The position numbers were made by a program, and so were the translations under genes. Of a stretch of 64,000 nucleotides of DNA, positions 8,835 through 17,576 are shown piece after piece (position 1 is the stretch's first letter; each line of letters begins with the position of its first letter). The stretch is from Spirochaetota bacterium. Lineage in GTDB: Bacteria; Spirochaetota; Spirochaetia; Treponematales; Rectinemataceae. The notes under the pieces were generated by a model, which did no database searches, was not told where the DNA came from, and saw nothing but the letters and a program-made list of their open reading frames with translations. The DNA is taken from contig JAPLSO010000048.1 of assembly GCA_026398595.1 (NCBI GenBank), positions 62,001 to 126,000 of the forward strand, in the 5' to 3' direction.

Positions 8835-10283
8835 TCAGAACTCGAATCTCTCCTTGGAACCGGAAGCGTCCAGCTCCAAGGGATAGTCACCCGAAAAACA
8901 GGCGGCGCAGTAGTCATCGAGGCCGCCCAGGGCCCTGCCCGCCGACTCCAGGGAGAGGTAGGCGAGCGAATCGGCCCCACTCCAGGCCGCCATGTCCTTG
9001 AGGGGAACGAGGTTGGCCACGAGGTCGCCGGGTTCGCCCATGTCGACCCCCATCATGCAGGGGAAACGTACGGGCGGGCTCGCTACCCTGACATGGACTT
9101 CCCTCGCCCCCGCGCCGCGGAGCAGGGCCACGAGAGGCCGTATTGTATTCCCCCGGACAATGGAGTCGTCGACGACGACGATGCGTTTCCCCGACACGGA
9201 CTGACCGAGGACGTTGTATTTCAGGGAGACTCCCCTCTTTCGCAGGAAGGTTGTCGGTTCGATGAAGGTGCGGCCGATGTACCGGTTCTTCACGAAAGCC
9301 TCGCCGTAGGGGATGCCCGAAGCTCTTGCGAAGCCTATGGCCGCGGAAATGGAGGAATCAGGTACAGGGATGACGAGATCGGCCTCGGCCGGCGACCTTT
9401 TGGCAAGCTCCTCGCCGAAGCGGCGCCGCACCTCGCTGACGGACTGGCCGTTCCACACCGAATCGGGCCGTGAGAAATAGATGAACTCGAAGACACAGGA
9501 GGCTCGTTTCCCTCCCTCGGCGCGCAAGGGATCGGACCAGGAGACTTCTCCCGAGGTCGAGCAGGAGATGATCTGCCCGGGGCCGATCTCGCGGATGCCC
9601 GTGCAGCCAAGGGTTAAGAGGGCGCAGGTCTCGGAAGCCGCAACGAAGGCGCCCTCGGCGTTGAAGCCGCATGCCAGGGGTCGGAAACCCCAGGGGTCGC
9701 GCGCGGCGAAGACTCCCTGGGGCGTGAGGGCGACGAAGGAGAAGGCGCCCTTCCATGTCCTCATCGCCGAGCCTATCCTTTCGGTCCAGTTCGATCCTTC
9801 CGAGCCGGCCAGAGCCATCACCATCAGCTCGGTGTCACTGGCCGAGGTCAGGCCCACGCCCTTCTCGAGAAGGGCCTGCCGTATCACCCTGGCGTTGACG
9901 AGGTTCCCGTTGTGAGCCAGGGCGACGGGCCCGTGCTGCGTATCGATCAGAAAAGGCTGTGCGTTGCGCAGGTTGGAGGACCCTGTCGTCGAATAGCGTG
10001 TATGGCCTATGGCCAGGGAGCCCGAGAGGGATTCCATGTCCGTCTCCGAAAAGACCTGGGAGACAAGGCCCGTGCTCTTACGCGTGTTGATTGCCTTTCC
10101 ATCGAAGGCTGCTATGCCAGCCGACTCCTGTCCACGGTGCTGGAGGGCGAAAAGCCCGTAATACGATAGTCGCGCGGCGTCGCGGTCCGGGGCATAGACG
10201 GCCATGACGCCGCACTCCTCCCGAGCCTCGTCCTCGGCCGCCCAGGGGGCCGCCCGGAGGGCTGCCCAAAGAGCTTCGCTCAC
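8835..10283 (-). CDS. purF: Amidophosphoribosyltransferase
   Basis: This 482-residue enzyme catalyses the first committed step: PRPP plus glutamine gives phosphoribosylamine. A short propeptide (23 residues) precedes the catalytic Cys in REECGVMAV. The glutaminase domain follows (ALQHRGQESAGI, GHTRYSTTG), then the PRPP site IVVVDDSIVRGNT. Cysteines at ASCVFEFIYF, RFPCMMGVD and DDYCAACFSG match the four ligands of the [4Fe-4S] cluster in the Bacillus-type enzyme. The start is taken as GTG at 10283, which overlaps the purE TGA (GTGA) and has GGGAGGG six bases upstream. An in-frame GTG at 10319 would overlap purE more and is less likely. Confidence 0.95.
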   Translation of the reverse strand: MSEALWAALRAAPWAAEDEAREECGVMAVYAPDRDAARLSYYGLFALQHRGQESAGIAAFDGKAINTRKSTGLVSQVFSETDMESLSGSLAIGHTRYSTTGSSNLRNAQPFLIDTQHGPVALAHNGNLVNARVIRQALLEKGVGLTSASDTELMVMALAGSEGSNWTERIGSAMRTWKGAFSFVALTPQGVFAARDPWGFRPLACGFNAEGAFVAASETCALLTLGCTGIREIGPGQIISCSTSGEVSWSDPLRAEGGKRASCVFEFIYFSRPDSVWNGQSVSEVRRRFGEELAKRSPAEADLVIPVPDSSISAAIGFARASGIPYGEAFVKNRYIGRTFIEPTTFLRKRGVSLKYNVLGQSVSGKRIVVVDDSIVRGNTIRPLVALLRGAGAREVHVRVASPPVRFPCMMGVDMGEPGDLVANLVPLKDMAAWSGADSLAYLSLESAGRALGGLDDYCAACFSGDYPLELDASGSKERFEF

Positions 10284-10801
10284 AGCGTCCCTCCCTCGAG
10301 CCTGGTCCTTGCCACGCACCCGCGATTGAGGGAGGCGTCGTCAGCCTCTATCCTCTCCACCTGCTCGGCATGGAAGGCAGCGATCTTCGCGCGCAGCTCG
10401 GGAGAGCCGAGGGCAAAGATCTTGGCGGCGAAGAGGGCGGCATTCCGGGGATCGAGGATGAGGCAGGCCGCGACGCCGGGAGGCATTCTCAGGGACGAGA
10501 AGATATCGGCGCCCCCGAAGGCTTCGCTGGGCGGCGGACAGGAGACGACGGGCCGCGTCGTCGCGAAATCGGCCATGCCCGACAGGGCGTTGGAGAGGCC
10601 GGCCACGGCAATATAGACGAAATTGCCTTCCCTCGTCTCCAGCTCCTTCAGAATCGAAAACAGCTTTTCGGGTGTCTTGTGCGCCGAGGCTATCCTCGTC
10701 TCGTGTGCCACACCGAATCTGTCCAGCCATTCCTCGATACGCGCGGCATGCTCATAATCGACCTTAGAGCCCATGAAGATGACGGCGAGATCTCGGCTCA
10801 T
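10280..10801 (-). CDS. purE: PurE, class II AIR carboxylase
   Basis: This 173-residue protein carries the PurE core: MGSKVDYEHA, the SAHKTPE loop, the SNALSGMADF segment and a CPPPSEAFGGADIFSSLRM block. The SAHKT and CPPPSxxFxGADIxSSLRMP features match what I recall of the Treponema denticola class II enzyme. Class II enzymes carboxylate aminoimidazole ribonucleotide directly with CO2, whereas class I PurE needs N5-CAIR made by PurK. No purK is present in the operon, which fits class II. The ATG overlaps the purC stop by four bases and the stop overlaps the purF GTG. Confidence 0.93.
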   Translation of the reverse strand: MSRDLAVIFMGSKVDYEHAARIEEWLDRFGVAHETRIASAHKTPEKLFSILKELETREGNFVYIAVAGLSNALSGMADFATTRPVVSCPPPSEAFGGADIFSSLRMPPGVAACLILDPRNAALFAAKIFALGSPELRAKIAAFHAEQVERIEADDASLNRGCVARTRLEGGTL

Positions 10802-11772
10802 AGTCTTGCTCCTGTCCTGAATAGATTGTCGACAAGACGCGGGCCCACTGGGTAGGGACCGGGCTTGAAAGCCTTCCCCGTCAGGGCCTCGTATGCCTTC
10901 TGATAGAGCGCTCCGGCCTGCGCCCAGACCGAAGGTGGAAGGGTGGGGATAGGGCCGTCGCCCCGGTAGCCCAGTTCGGCGTACTTGAGGCGGACGAATT
11001 CCTTGTCGAAGATTTCGGGTTCCTTCCCTTCGGCAAGCCTCGCCTCGTAGCTCCCGGCCTTCCAGAACCTGGAGGAATCAGGCGTATGGACCTCGTCGAT
11101 GAGGGTAAGATTGCCCTCCGGACCAAGACCGAATTCATACTTCGTGTCGACGAGGATGATGCCAGCTTCGGCCGCGAGTCGGGAACCCCGCTCGAAGAGG
11201 GAAAGAGCCGCGTCTATCGTTTTTTTCCACAAGACTGCGCCGACAAGACCTCGATCCACGACCTCGGCGCAGGTCAGACGCTCGTCGTGAGCCCCGGCTT
11301 CGGCCTTTGTCGTGGGTGTCACGATCGGTTCAAGCAGCCTTCCGTTCTTCTCGAGCCCTTCGGGAAACGAATAGCCGTAGATGGAGCGATCGCCCTCCGA
11401 GTATCGTCTCCAGAGAGAGGTCGAAGTGACGCCCGTGATGTAGCCTCGGACGACGACCTCGACAGGGAGAGGCTTCGTCTCGAGAACGATCGAGGCGTTG
11501 GGATCGGGTACGGATATAAGGTGATTCGGCACGATGTCCGCGGTCTTCAGATTCCACCAGGCCGAAAGTTCGTTGAGTATCTGGCCTTTCCAGGGCACCG
11601 AGCCTATCACCCGATCGAAGGCCGAGATCCTGTCCGTCGTCACGAGGAGTCTGCGGCCCTCCCCGAGTTCGTACCAGTCCCTCACCTTGCCGGAACGCTT
11701 CCCCGGAATGGAGTCGTCGAGTCCGAGAAAGGTCTTCGCAAGCATAGCCTCGATCACCGCTGGCTCAACCAT
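10798..11772 (-). CDS. purC: SAICAR synthetase
   Basis: This 324-residue enzyme joins CAIR with aspartate using ATP. It has the GKVRDWYELGEGRRLLVTTDRISAFD N-terminal block (quoted here across two adjacent motifs, GKVRDWYEL and TTDRISAFD), the PVEVVVRGYITGVT segment, TPTTKAEAGAHDE, and IDEVHTPDSSRFW near the C-terminus. Its length is closer to the longer eukaryote-like PurC forms than to the 240-residue E. coli type. The ATG at 11772 has GGGAGG seven bases upstream and is preferred over an in-frame ATG at 11826 that would overlap purQ. It shares a four-base overlap with purE. Confidence 0.94.
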   Translation of the reverse strand: MVEPAVIEAMLAKTFLGLDDSIPGKRSGKVRDWYELGEGRRLLVTTDRISAFDRVIGSVPWKGQILNELSAWWNLKTADIVPNHLISVPDPNASIVLETKPLPVEVVVRGYITGVTSTSLWRRYSEGDRSIYGYSFPEGLEKNGRLLEPIVTPTTKAEAGAHDERLTCAEVVDRGLVGAVLWKKTIDAALSLFERGSRLAAEAGIILVDTKYEFGLGPEGNLTLIDEVHTPDSSRFWKAGSYEARLAEGKEPEIFDKEFVRLKYAELGYRGDGPIPTLPPSVWAQAGALYQKAYEALTGKAFKPGPYPVGPRLVDNLFRTGARL

Positions 11773-11809
11773 GGTATATCCTCCCTGCGCCGGTGCCGCC
11801 CCGGAAGCG

Positions 11810-12598
11810 TCATGACTGTTTCGCATAGCGCACGCCGTTTTCGAAGAGGGCGAGGCAGTCGCCTGGCCTTCCGTTCCTGAAGGCCCTGACCTCGGGGCCG
11901 GAATTGTCTTCCGGATGGGGCATGAGGCCGAGGACGTTGCCCTTGAGGTTGCAGATCCCGGCGATGTCGAGGACCGAGCCGTTCGGATTGTCGGGGTAGA
12001 TGCCGTCGCTTGAGCTTCCGTCCGGCTTGACGTAGGTCAGGGCGATGAGCCCCTTATCCAGAAGCGCTTCGGCCTGGGCACTTGTCTTCGTCAGGAATCG
12101 TCCTTCGCCGTGGGTAACGGGGCAGGTCAGAATCTTTTCGATGCCGTCTGTCCAGAGGCAGCCGTTCCTTTGTGCCTTTAAGGAGACCCATCGGCATTCG
12201 AAGCGCCCAGCCTGGTTATCCGCTAGGCTTGCCCAGCGCTCCTCCGCGGCGATTCCGTCCAGGACCCCTTCGCCGGGGAGGATTCCCGCCTTGACCAGGG
12301 TCTGAAAGCCGTTGCAGATCCCGATGACGGGTTTGCCCGAGGCGACGAAGCTCTGTACCTCTTCCCCAAAGAAAGAGGTGAGGTCGAGGGCGAAGAGTCT
12401 TCCGGCACCGAGGGCGTCGGCGTAGGAGAAACCTCCGGGCAGGACAAGGATCGAGCTTTCGCTTAAGAGCCTTCGGTTCTCCTTGAGTTCATTAAGATGG
12501 ACGATCATGGGTTCGGCGCCCGCCAGACCGAGGGCATAGGCCGCGTCCCCGTCCCTGTTCGTGCCGGCCGCGTGGAGAATGAGAGCCTTGGGTTTCAC
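11810..12598 (-). CDS. purQ: FGAM synthase glutaminase subunit
   Basis: This 262-residue class I glutamine amidotransferase supplies ammonia to PurL for step 4. It shows LPGGFSYADALGAGRLFA, the nucleophile elbow GICNGFQTL with the catalytic Cys, and MPHPED with the catalytic His near the C-terminus. The GTG start overlaps the purL stop (GTGA) and has GGAGG six bases upstream. A separate PurQ with a PurS-containing PurL means FGAM synthase is a two-gene complex here. Confidence 0.94.
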   Translation of the reverse strand: MKPKALILHAAGTNRDGDAAYALGLAGAEPMIVHLNELKENRRLLSESSILVLPGGFSYADALGAGRLFALDLTSFFGEEVQSFVASGKPVIGICNGFQTLVKAGILPGEGVLDGIAAEERWASLADNQAGRFECRWVSLKAQRNGCLWTDGIEKILTCPVTHGEGRFLTKTSAQAEALLDKGLIALTYVKPDGSSSDGIYPDNPNGSVLDIAGICNLKGNVLGLMPHPEDNSGPEVRAFRNGRPGDCLALFENGVRYAKQS

Positions 12599-15500
12599 GC
12601 CTCTCCTCCATTCAGGTCATCTTCGGCGTTCAGGCCCGAATACGCTGCCTCGAGGGTCGAAAGCTCCAGTCTCTCGACCGACCCGTCCACATTTCTGAGC
12701 TCAATCATGGGACCGGCAAGAACCTCTGCCGCGATGACCCAGGGAAGGCCGGCGAGGGCGGCCTCGAAGGCTGAACTGTCCTCGGGCGCGACCTCGACGA
12801 GAAGACAGCCGTTCGTCTCGCCGAAGAGGAGGAAAGCGGCGCTCGGATCGGCCTTGCCCGCGGTCACCGAGGTTACTGCCGCCGAAGCCGCGGCTCGCCC
12901 AAGGGCGGCGAGTCCGGCCCTCGCCCCCCTACCCCCGCCCATGCACATCTCGGCCAAGGCGACGCCAAATCCCCCGTCGGAAAGGTCGTGGCAGGCAGAA
13001 ACAAGGCCAGCAGCGACGGCGCGATGGAGGGCCCTGTATAAAACAGGCGCGCCCCTCGAAGGTCTAGGTCCCAGACCCTTGCTCTTTAATTCGAGAGTCT
13101 CGCCCAGAACCGATGCCGAGGTTTCGGGAACGAACTCCCCGACGAGGTAGACGATATCCCCGGCGGCCTTGAGATCTGTCGTCGGCGCCCTGAAAAGGTC
13201 GGGAACGATGCCCATGGCGGATATGAGGAGGGAGGGGGGGATGGAGAGCCGCGATCCGTCAGGCCCCTCAAACTCGTTGTTGAAGGAGTCCTTGCCCGAG
13301 ATGAACGGCGTCCTGTGCGCCAGGGCAGCCTCGCGGCAAGCCATGGCCGAGCGCAGAAGGGTCCAGAGGTTCCCGGGAACGAGAGGGTCGCCCCAACAGA
13401 AATTGTCGACGACGGCGATTCTGTCGGGGTCGGCCCCCGAGGCGACCGCGTTTCTTACCGCCTCGTCGAGGGCTGACCAGGCGGCGTTGTACGTATCCGC
13501 CTCGCCGTAGCGGGGATTGAAGCCGTTGGAGAAGGAAATGGCGCGTAGGCCCCTGGTTTCAAGAGGCTTGAGGACGGCGGCGTCCGATGGGCCCTTTTGC
13601 AGGGGGCCGGCGAAGGGACCTATCCGCGTGGCGCCCTGAACCTCATGGTCATAGCGGCGGACCGCCCATTCTTTCGAGGCGACGGCGGGATGCGAAAGTA
13701 TCCGGGGCAGGAGCGAGGCGGCCGAAGGCAAATCGACTCCCAGGGCCGGACCTTCGCAAAGACTGTTTTTGTCTCCAAGTTCCAGTCCCTGCCCTTTCGC
13801 GGCAACGGGAGGAGCAGCCCTGAGCCTTCTTCTCGGCATGCCTCTATGGAGGAAGCCGCAATCGAGATCGAGGACCTTGGCCCCGCCGTGGCGGACCACG
13901 AGCCGGCCGTCACCGGTGAAGCTGCCCAGATCGCAGTGCTCCACATCGTTGGCGGCGCATAGGGCGGCGAGGGTTTCCATATTCTCGGGAGCGACGGCCA
14001 GGACCATCCGCTCCTGAGCCTCGGAGAGCCAGGTCTCCCAGGGAGAGAGGCCAGGGTATTTCAGCCTCACCGCCTGAAGTTCTACCTCGGCGCCCAGCTC
14101 CAAAGCCATCTCGCCGACGGCCGACGAAAGTCCTCCCGCCCCGCAGTCGGTGATGCCCGTGAAAAGACCTGCGTCCCGGGCGGAGAGCAGGACCTCGGCC
14201 ACCTTCTTTTCCACGATGGGCGCGCCTATCTGGACAGATGAGCCAGCTGTATCGAAGGTAGCACCGTCCATGGTCATCGAAGAGAATGTGGCTCCCCTGA
14301 TGCCGTCGCGTCCGGTTCTTCCCCCTAGGCAAACCAGCCTGTCCCCGACCCGCGGCGCCGAGAAGAAAGCCCCCTTTGGGGCGATGCCTGCGCAGCCGCA
14401 GTAGACCAGGGGATTGGCTGCGTAGTTTTCGTGGTAATGGATGCCCCCGTTGACGGTGGGAATGCCCATCTTGTTGCCGTAATCCTGGACCCCGGCGACG
14501 ACGCCGTTCCGGATATGTTCGGTCCAGAGATCGGCCGCACTGCTTCGGCCCTCGGAAGGGCCGAAGCAGAGGACGTCCGTAACCGCGATGGGCCTCGCCG
14601 AGACGGCCATCACGTCCCTGATGACTCCGCCAACGCCCGTATTCGCGCCTCCGAAGGGCTCGATCGCCGAAGGATGGTTGTGGGTCTCCACCTTGAAGGA
14701 TATGTCAAAGTCCTCGTCGAACTCGATGATGCCAGCATTGTCCTTGAAGGCCGAAACCACCCAGGGAGCATCGATCTCGTCGGTGGCCGACTTCAGGTAG
14801 GTTCGTAGAATGTTGTCGACCTGGGGTGGAAGGCCTCCCTCCTCTCCTCGCTCGACCTCGATCAGGGCTTTGAAGGTCTTGTGGAAGCAGTGCTCGCTCC
14901 AGGTCTGGGCGATGGTCTCGAACTCGACATCGGTGCAGGGCCGCTTTTCTTTTCTGAAATACTGCTGGATAGCCAGCAGTTCCCCAGGATCGAGTGCCGC
15001 CCTCCGCACCAGGTTGAGGGCCGCGAGCCCGGCTTCATCCATGGCCGCAAGGTGGATGGATTCGACCATCGAGGAAGTCTTGGCGCCTGAAGGAAAGGAA
15101 GCCTCGATCGCGCCAAGAGCGAAGGACTGGACGACGGGATTGGCGAGGACCTTCGAGGCGAGGGTCTCGAGCTCGGCGTTCTCGAGCCTCTCCCCCTCGG
15201 CGCAGTCGAATTCGAAACGCTGGCCCGTGGCTGCGGCTAAAAGCCCGGATATGCCCAGTTCGGCGGCCGCTCGCAGGATTTCCTCGGCGACGGGATCCGT
15301 AACTCCCGGATGGTAGGCCACCTCGACTGCCTGATCGCCCAGCTTCGGCGCGGCGGGGCAGGAAGCGATCTCGAAGCTTTGGGTGACAGGATCGGAAAAA
15401 AGAAAACGCCCGAGAAGCTCAAACTCCCCGGGCGCTATATTTCCCCGTAAAAAATAAATCTCCGAGCGCCGGACGGCGCGGACCTTCCCCAGGCCCAGCC

Positions 15501-15606
15501 TCCTGGCCACCCGCAGGATCGCGGCCGCCGACCTCGATCCCGGCCGCAGTTCCCTTATCGTGCAGCGATAAACAGGAATCTGTATATCCATACAAATAAA
15601 TACCAT
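12595..15606 (-). CDS. purL: FGAM synthase large subunit with N-terminal PurS-like region
   Basis: This protein of about 1000 residues contains the PurL ATP-dependent synthetase (WSEHCFHKTFKAL, VETHNHPSAIEPFGGANTG, DCGAGGLSSAVGEMA, and a second AIRS-like half with SGKDSFNNEF and HDLSDGGFGVALAEM). The first 190 residues hold two stretches that look like PurS units (around EIYFLRG and EVAYHPGVTDPVAEEIL, each ending near a VxQSF segment). This would explain why no separate purS gene is present. The start is uncertain: the ATG at 15606 follows AGGAAG too closely, and the ATG at 15591 begins MDIQIPVY, which is more natural but lies far from a Shine-Dalgarno sequence. It is the second gene of the operon, 12 bases after purB. 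Confidence 0.92.
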   Translation of the reverse strand: MVFICMDIQIPVYRCTIRELRPGSRSAAAILRVARRLGLGKVRAVRRSEIYFLRGNIAPGEFELLGRFLFSDPVTQSFEIASCPAAPKLGDQAVEVAYHPGVTDPVAEEILRAAAELGISGLLAAATGQRFEFDCAEGERLENAELETLASKVLANPVVQSFALGAIEASFPSGAKTSSMVESIHLAAMDEAGLAALNLVRRAALDPGELLAIQQYFRKEKRPCTDVEFETIAQTWSEHCFHKTFKALIEVERGEEGGLPPQVDNILRTYLKSATDEIDAPWVVSAFKDNAGIIEFDEDFDISFKVETHNHPSAIEPFGGANTGVGGVIRDVMAVSARPIAVTDVLCFGPSEGRSSAADLWTEHIRNGVVAGVQDYGNKMGIPTVNGGIHYHENYAANPLVYCGCAGIAPKGAFFSAPRVGDRLVCLGGRTGRDGIRGATFSSMTMDGATFDTAGSSVQIGAPIVEKKVAEVLLSARDAGLFTGITDCGAGGLSSAVGEMALELGAEVELQAVRLKYPGLSPWETWLSEAQERMVLAVAPENMETLAALCAANDVEHCDLGSFTGDGRLVVRHGGAKVLDLDCGFLHRGMPRRRLRAAPPVAAKGQGLELGDKNSLCEGPALGVDLPSAASLLPRILSHPAVASKEWAVRRYDHEVQGATRIGPFAGPLQKGPSDAAVLKPLETRGLRAISFSNGFNPRYGEADTYNAAWSALDEAVRNAVASGADPDRIAVVDNFCWGDPLVPGNLWTLLRSAMACREAALAHRTPFISGKDSFNNEFEGPDGSRLSIPPSLLISAMGIVPDLFRAPTTDLKAAGDIVYLVGEFVPETSASVLGETLELKSKGLGPRPSRGAPVLYRALHRAVAAGLVSACHDLSDGGFGVALAEMCMGGGRGARAGLAALGRAAASAAVTSVTAGKADPSAAFLLFGETNGCLLVEVAPEDSSAFEAALAGLPWVIAAEVLAGPMIELRNVDGSVERLELSTLEAAYSGLNAEDDLNGGEA

Positions 15607-15618
15607 CTTCCTGGATTT

Positions 15619-17016
15619 TTAGTCAAGGGCCGCTGCTTTGCTCCTCAGGACCAGCGCGAACCTTTTGGCACGCGCGGCCGAATCGCCCAGATAGGCTCGC
15701 GCGTCCATGAGGGCGGGGATCTGCCCGGCGCCGAGGCGGTCCGAAAAGAATTCGTCGGATGCCATCCGCGCAACAAGGGGATTCTCTTCGCCCCGTCTTA
15801 TCGCCTCCCAGGACGCAAGGGCGTGCAGCCTCAGGCGTTCGTGGGTTTCCTGCCTGTCCGCTCCCGCCTTGGCCATCGCCATCAGGACCCGTTCTGTGCA
15901 GGCGAAGGGAGCATAGCGGGCGAAGGTTCGCTTTACGGCGCTCTCGTCCACGACGAAGCCTTCAACTATTTTTTTGGCTGTTCCGATCAGCTCGTCGCTG
16001 GCAAGGAAAGCCTCGGGGAGAATGGTTCTCCGGTTCGCTGAGTCATCCAGAGTGCGTTCGAGAAGGGAGAGGGCTGCGTTGCTCCAGGCCGTCTGGGAAT
16101 AGGAGGAGAGAAGCCGCGCCAAGGAATCTATCTTCTCGGCCTCGATGGGGTTGCGTTTGAAGGGCATAGCCGAGGATCCGACCTGCTTCCTTCCGAAGGG
16201 CTCGGAGAATTCCCCGATGGGCGGGGACTGGAGGATACGGAAATCGAAAGCCATCTTGTGGAGGGCGGCGCCCAGGGCAGACAGGGCTGAAAGCACCCTG
16301 TATTCCTGGAGGCGACTCGCCGTCTGTGTCGTAACAGGGAAGAATTCGAGCCCGAGTTCCTTGGACATAGCCGCTTCAAAGGCAGGCAGATTCTTAAGGC
16401 CCAGGAGTTCGGCGTATGAGGCCGAAGTCCCCACCGCTCCCTTGAAGCCCTTTCCCCTCAGCGATGCCCTCGCCTCCTCGATCTGTTCAAAGGAGATGAG
16501 GATATCCTGGGCCCAGACCGAACAGCGATAGCCCAGACTCGTCGGTTCGGCCGGCTGGAGGTGGGTGAAGGCCATGACAGGCAGGTCGACCAGGGCTTCG
16601 ATCCTATCGGCGAAAATGACGAGGAGTTCCCTGAGGCCGGCCATGACGAGATCGAGCGACTCGCGGATGCGTAGCGTATCGGCGTTGTCCTCGATGTCCA
16701 TCGAGGTGGCTCCCAGATGGATGACCCCTCCCGCAAGGGGGCAAAGCTCGGCGAAAGCCCGTATTTCGGCCATGAGGTCATGTCGTATCTCGGCCTCGAT
16801 TGCCAGGGAGCGTTCCATGTCGACAAAGGGAGCCCGGGCTTCGAGTTCGGCGACTTGGGCATCGCTGACGAGGCCGAATCCCGATTCCACCCTCGCGAGG
16901 GAAACCCAGAGCTGCCGCCAAAGTTCGCGCTTGTGGATTTCGCTCCACAGAGCTCTCATCTGGGCCCCACCATAGCGCCACGAGAAAGGGGAAAGATAAC
17001 CGGAATAATCAACCAT
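15619..17016 (-). CDS. purB: Adenylosuccinate lyase
   Basis: This 465-residue lyase acts twice in purine synthesis: it releases fumarate from SAICAR and from adenylosuccinate. Signatures are RYGGAQMRALWSE near the start, IHLGATSMDIEDNADTLRI, THLQPAEPTSLG with its catalytic His, and the flexible signature loop GSSAMPFKRNPIEAEKI. The ATG at 17016 is preferred because it begins MVDYSGYLSPFSWRYG as expected for this family. A GTG at 17058 lies upstream of the likely promoter. There is no Shine-Dalgarno sequence; the -10 box ends six bases before the ATG. It is the first gene of the pur operon and is transcribed divergently from ssb. Confidence 0.95.
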   Translation of the reverse strand: MVDYSGYLSPFSWRYGGAQMRALWSEIHKRELWRQLWVSLARVESGFGLVSDAQVAELEARAPFVDMERSLAIEAEIRHDLMAEIRAFAELCPLAGGVIHLGATSMDIEDNADTLRIRESLDLVMAGLRELLVIFADRIEALVDLPVMAFTHLQPAEPTSLGYRCSVWAQDILISFEQIEEARASLRGKGFKGAVGTSASYAELLGLKNLPAFEAAMSKELGLEFFPVTTQTASRLQEYRVLSALSALGAALHKMAFDFRILQSPPIGEFSEPFGRKQVGSSAMPFKRNPIEAEKIDSLARLLSSYSQTAWSNAALSLLERTLDDSANRRTILPEAFLASDELIGTAKKIVEGFVVDESAVKRTFARYAPFACTERVLMAMAKAGADRQETHERLRLHALASWEAIRRGEENPLVARMASDEFFSDRLGAGQIPALMDARAYLGDSAARAKRFALVLRSKAAALD

Positions 17017-17022
17017 ATCTGG

Positions 17023-17051
17023 ACTATAGCAGAAGTGCCCCCTCCTGGAAA
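17023..17051 (-). promoter_or_regulatory. Probable pur operon promoter, leaderless
   Basis: Reading the minus strand, TTTCCA and TATAGT are separated by 17 bases, and TG-C precedes the -10 (an extended -10). Only six bases separate the -10 from the purB ATG, so the transcript would begin at or next to the start codon. No PurR-type box or purine riboswitch was seen in the 185-base gap. Confidence 0.45.
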
Positions 17052-17201
17052 TACGCACCCAGCCCGACAGACCAAACCGCGCCGCGCATTTGGAGGCTCA
17101 TTCTTTGAATCGACGGGCGACGGCTGGAGCGTTTCTACTGTGCAGGGCTGAATACCGGGACGCGGCCGGTTTCAAGTCCGCGAGGCAAACAAGGAGGAAG
17201 C

Positions 17202-17576
17202 ATGAATTCTCTCAATTCGATTCTCGTCGAAGGAAATCTCGTGAAGGACCCGGCAACGAAAACCTTGCCTTCGGGCAATCAGGTCTGCGCTTTCACGCTG
17301 GCGACGAACCGCTATTACAAGGCAGGGGAGCAGGGTATGGAAGAGGAAGTCTCCTATTTCGACGTCGAGGCATGGTCAAGGCTGGGAACAACCTGCGCCC
17401 AGTACCTGAAGAAAGGGCGGGGCGTCCGGGTCGTGGGGAGGCTGAAGGCCAAGGTCAAGATCGTGGCCGAACATGTCGAGTTCAGCCCCAAGAAACAGTC
17501 GGGCAAGGGAGGAGGGCCCCTGCAGGCCGAGGGTCAGACCGAGGTGGAGGCTTCGGCCGAAGCGGTCGTGTTCTGA
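17202..17576 (+). CDS. ssb: Single-stranded DNA-binding protein, shortened OB fold
   Basis: This 124-residue SSB binds single-stranded DNA during replication and repair. The N-terminal OB-fold strands are clear (NSILVEGNLVKDPATKTLPS, CAFTLATNRYY, YFDVEAWSRLG, GRGVRVVGRLK, VKIVAEHVEF). Two things are odd. Relatives carry about 14 more residues between VVGRLK and VKIVAEHVEF (a KQxRW hairpin), which are absent here in frame. The C-terminal tail is acidic but ends AVVF instead of the usual DDDIPF-like tip that recruits partner proteins. The start has AAGGAGG six bases upstream. Its last 43 bases overlap the convergent IclR gene. Confidence 0.88.
   Translation: MNSLNSILVEGNLVKDPATKTLPSGNQVCAFTLATNRYYKAGEQGMEEEVSYFDVEAWSRLGTTCAQYLKKGRGVRVVGRLKAKVKIVAEHVEFSPKKQSGKGGGPLQAEGQTEVEASAEAVVF

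Noticed and set aside
17017-17201. Purine riboswitch or PurR box in front of the pur operon
   Set aside because: The gap is short and shows only a leaderless promoter. No aptamer core or repeated PUR box was seen.
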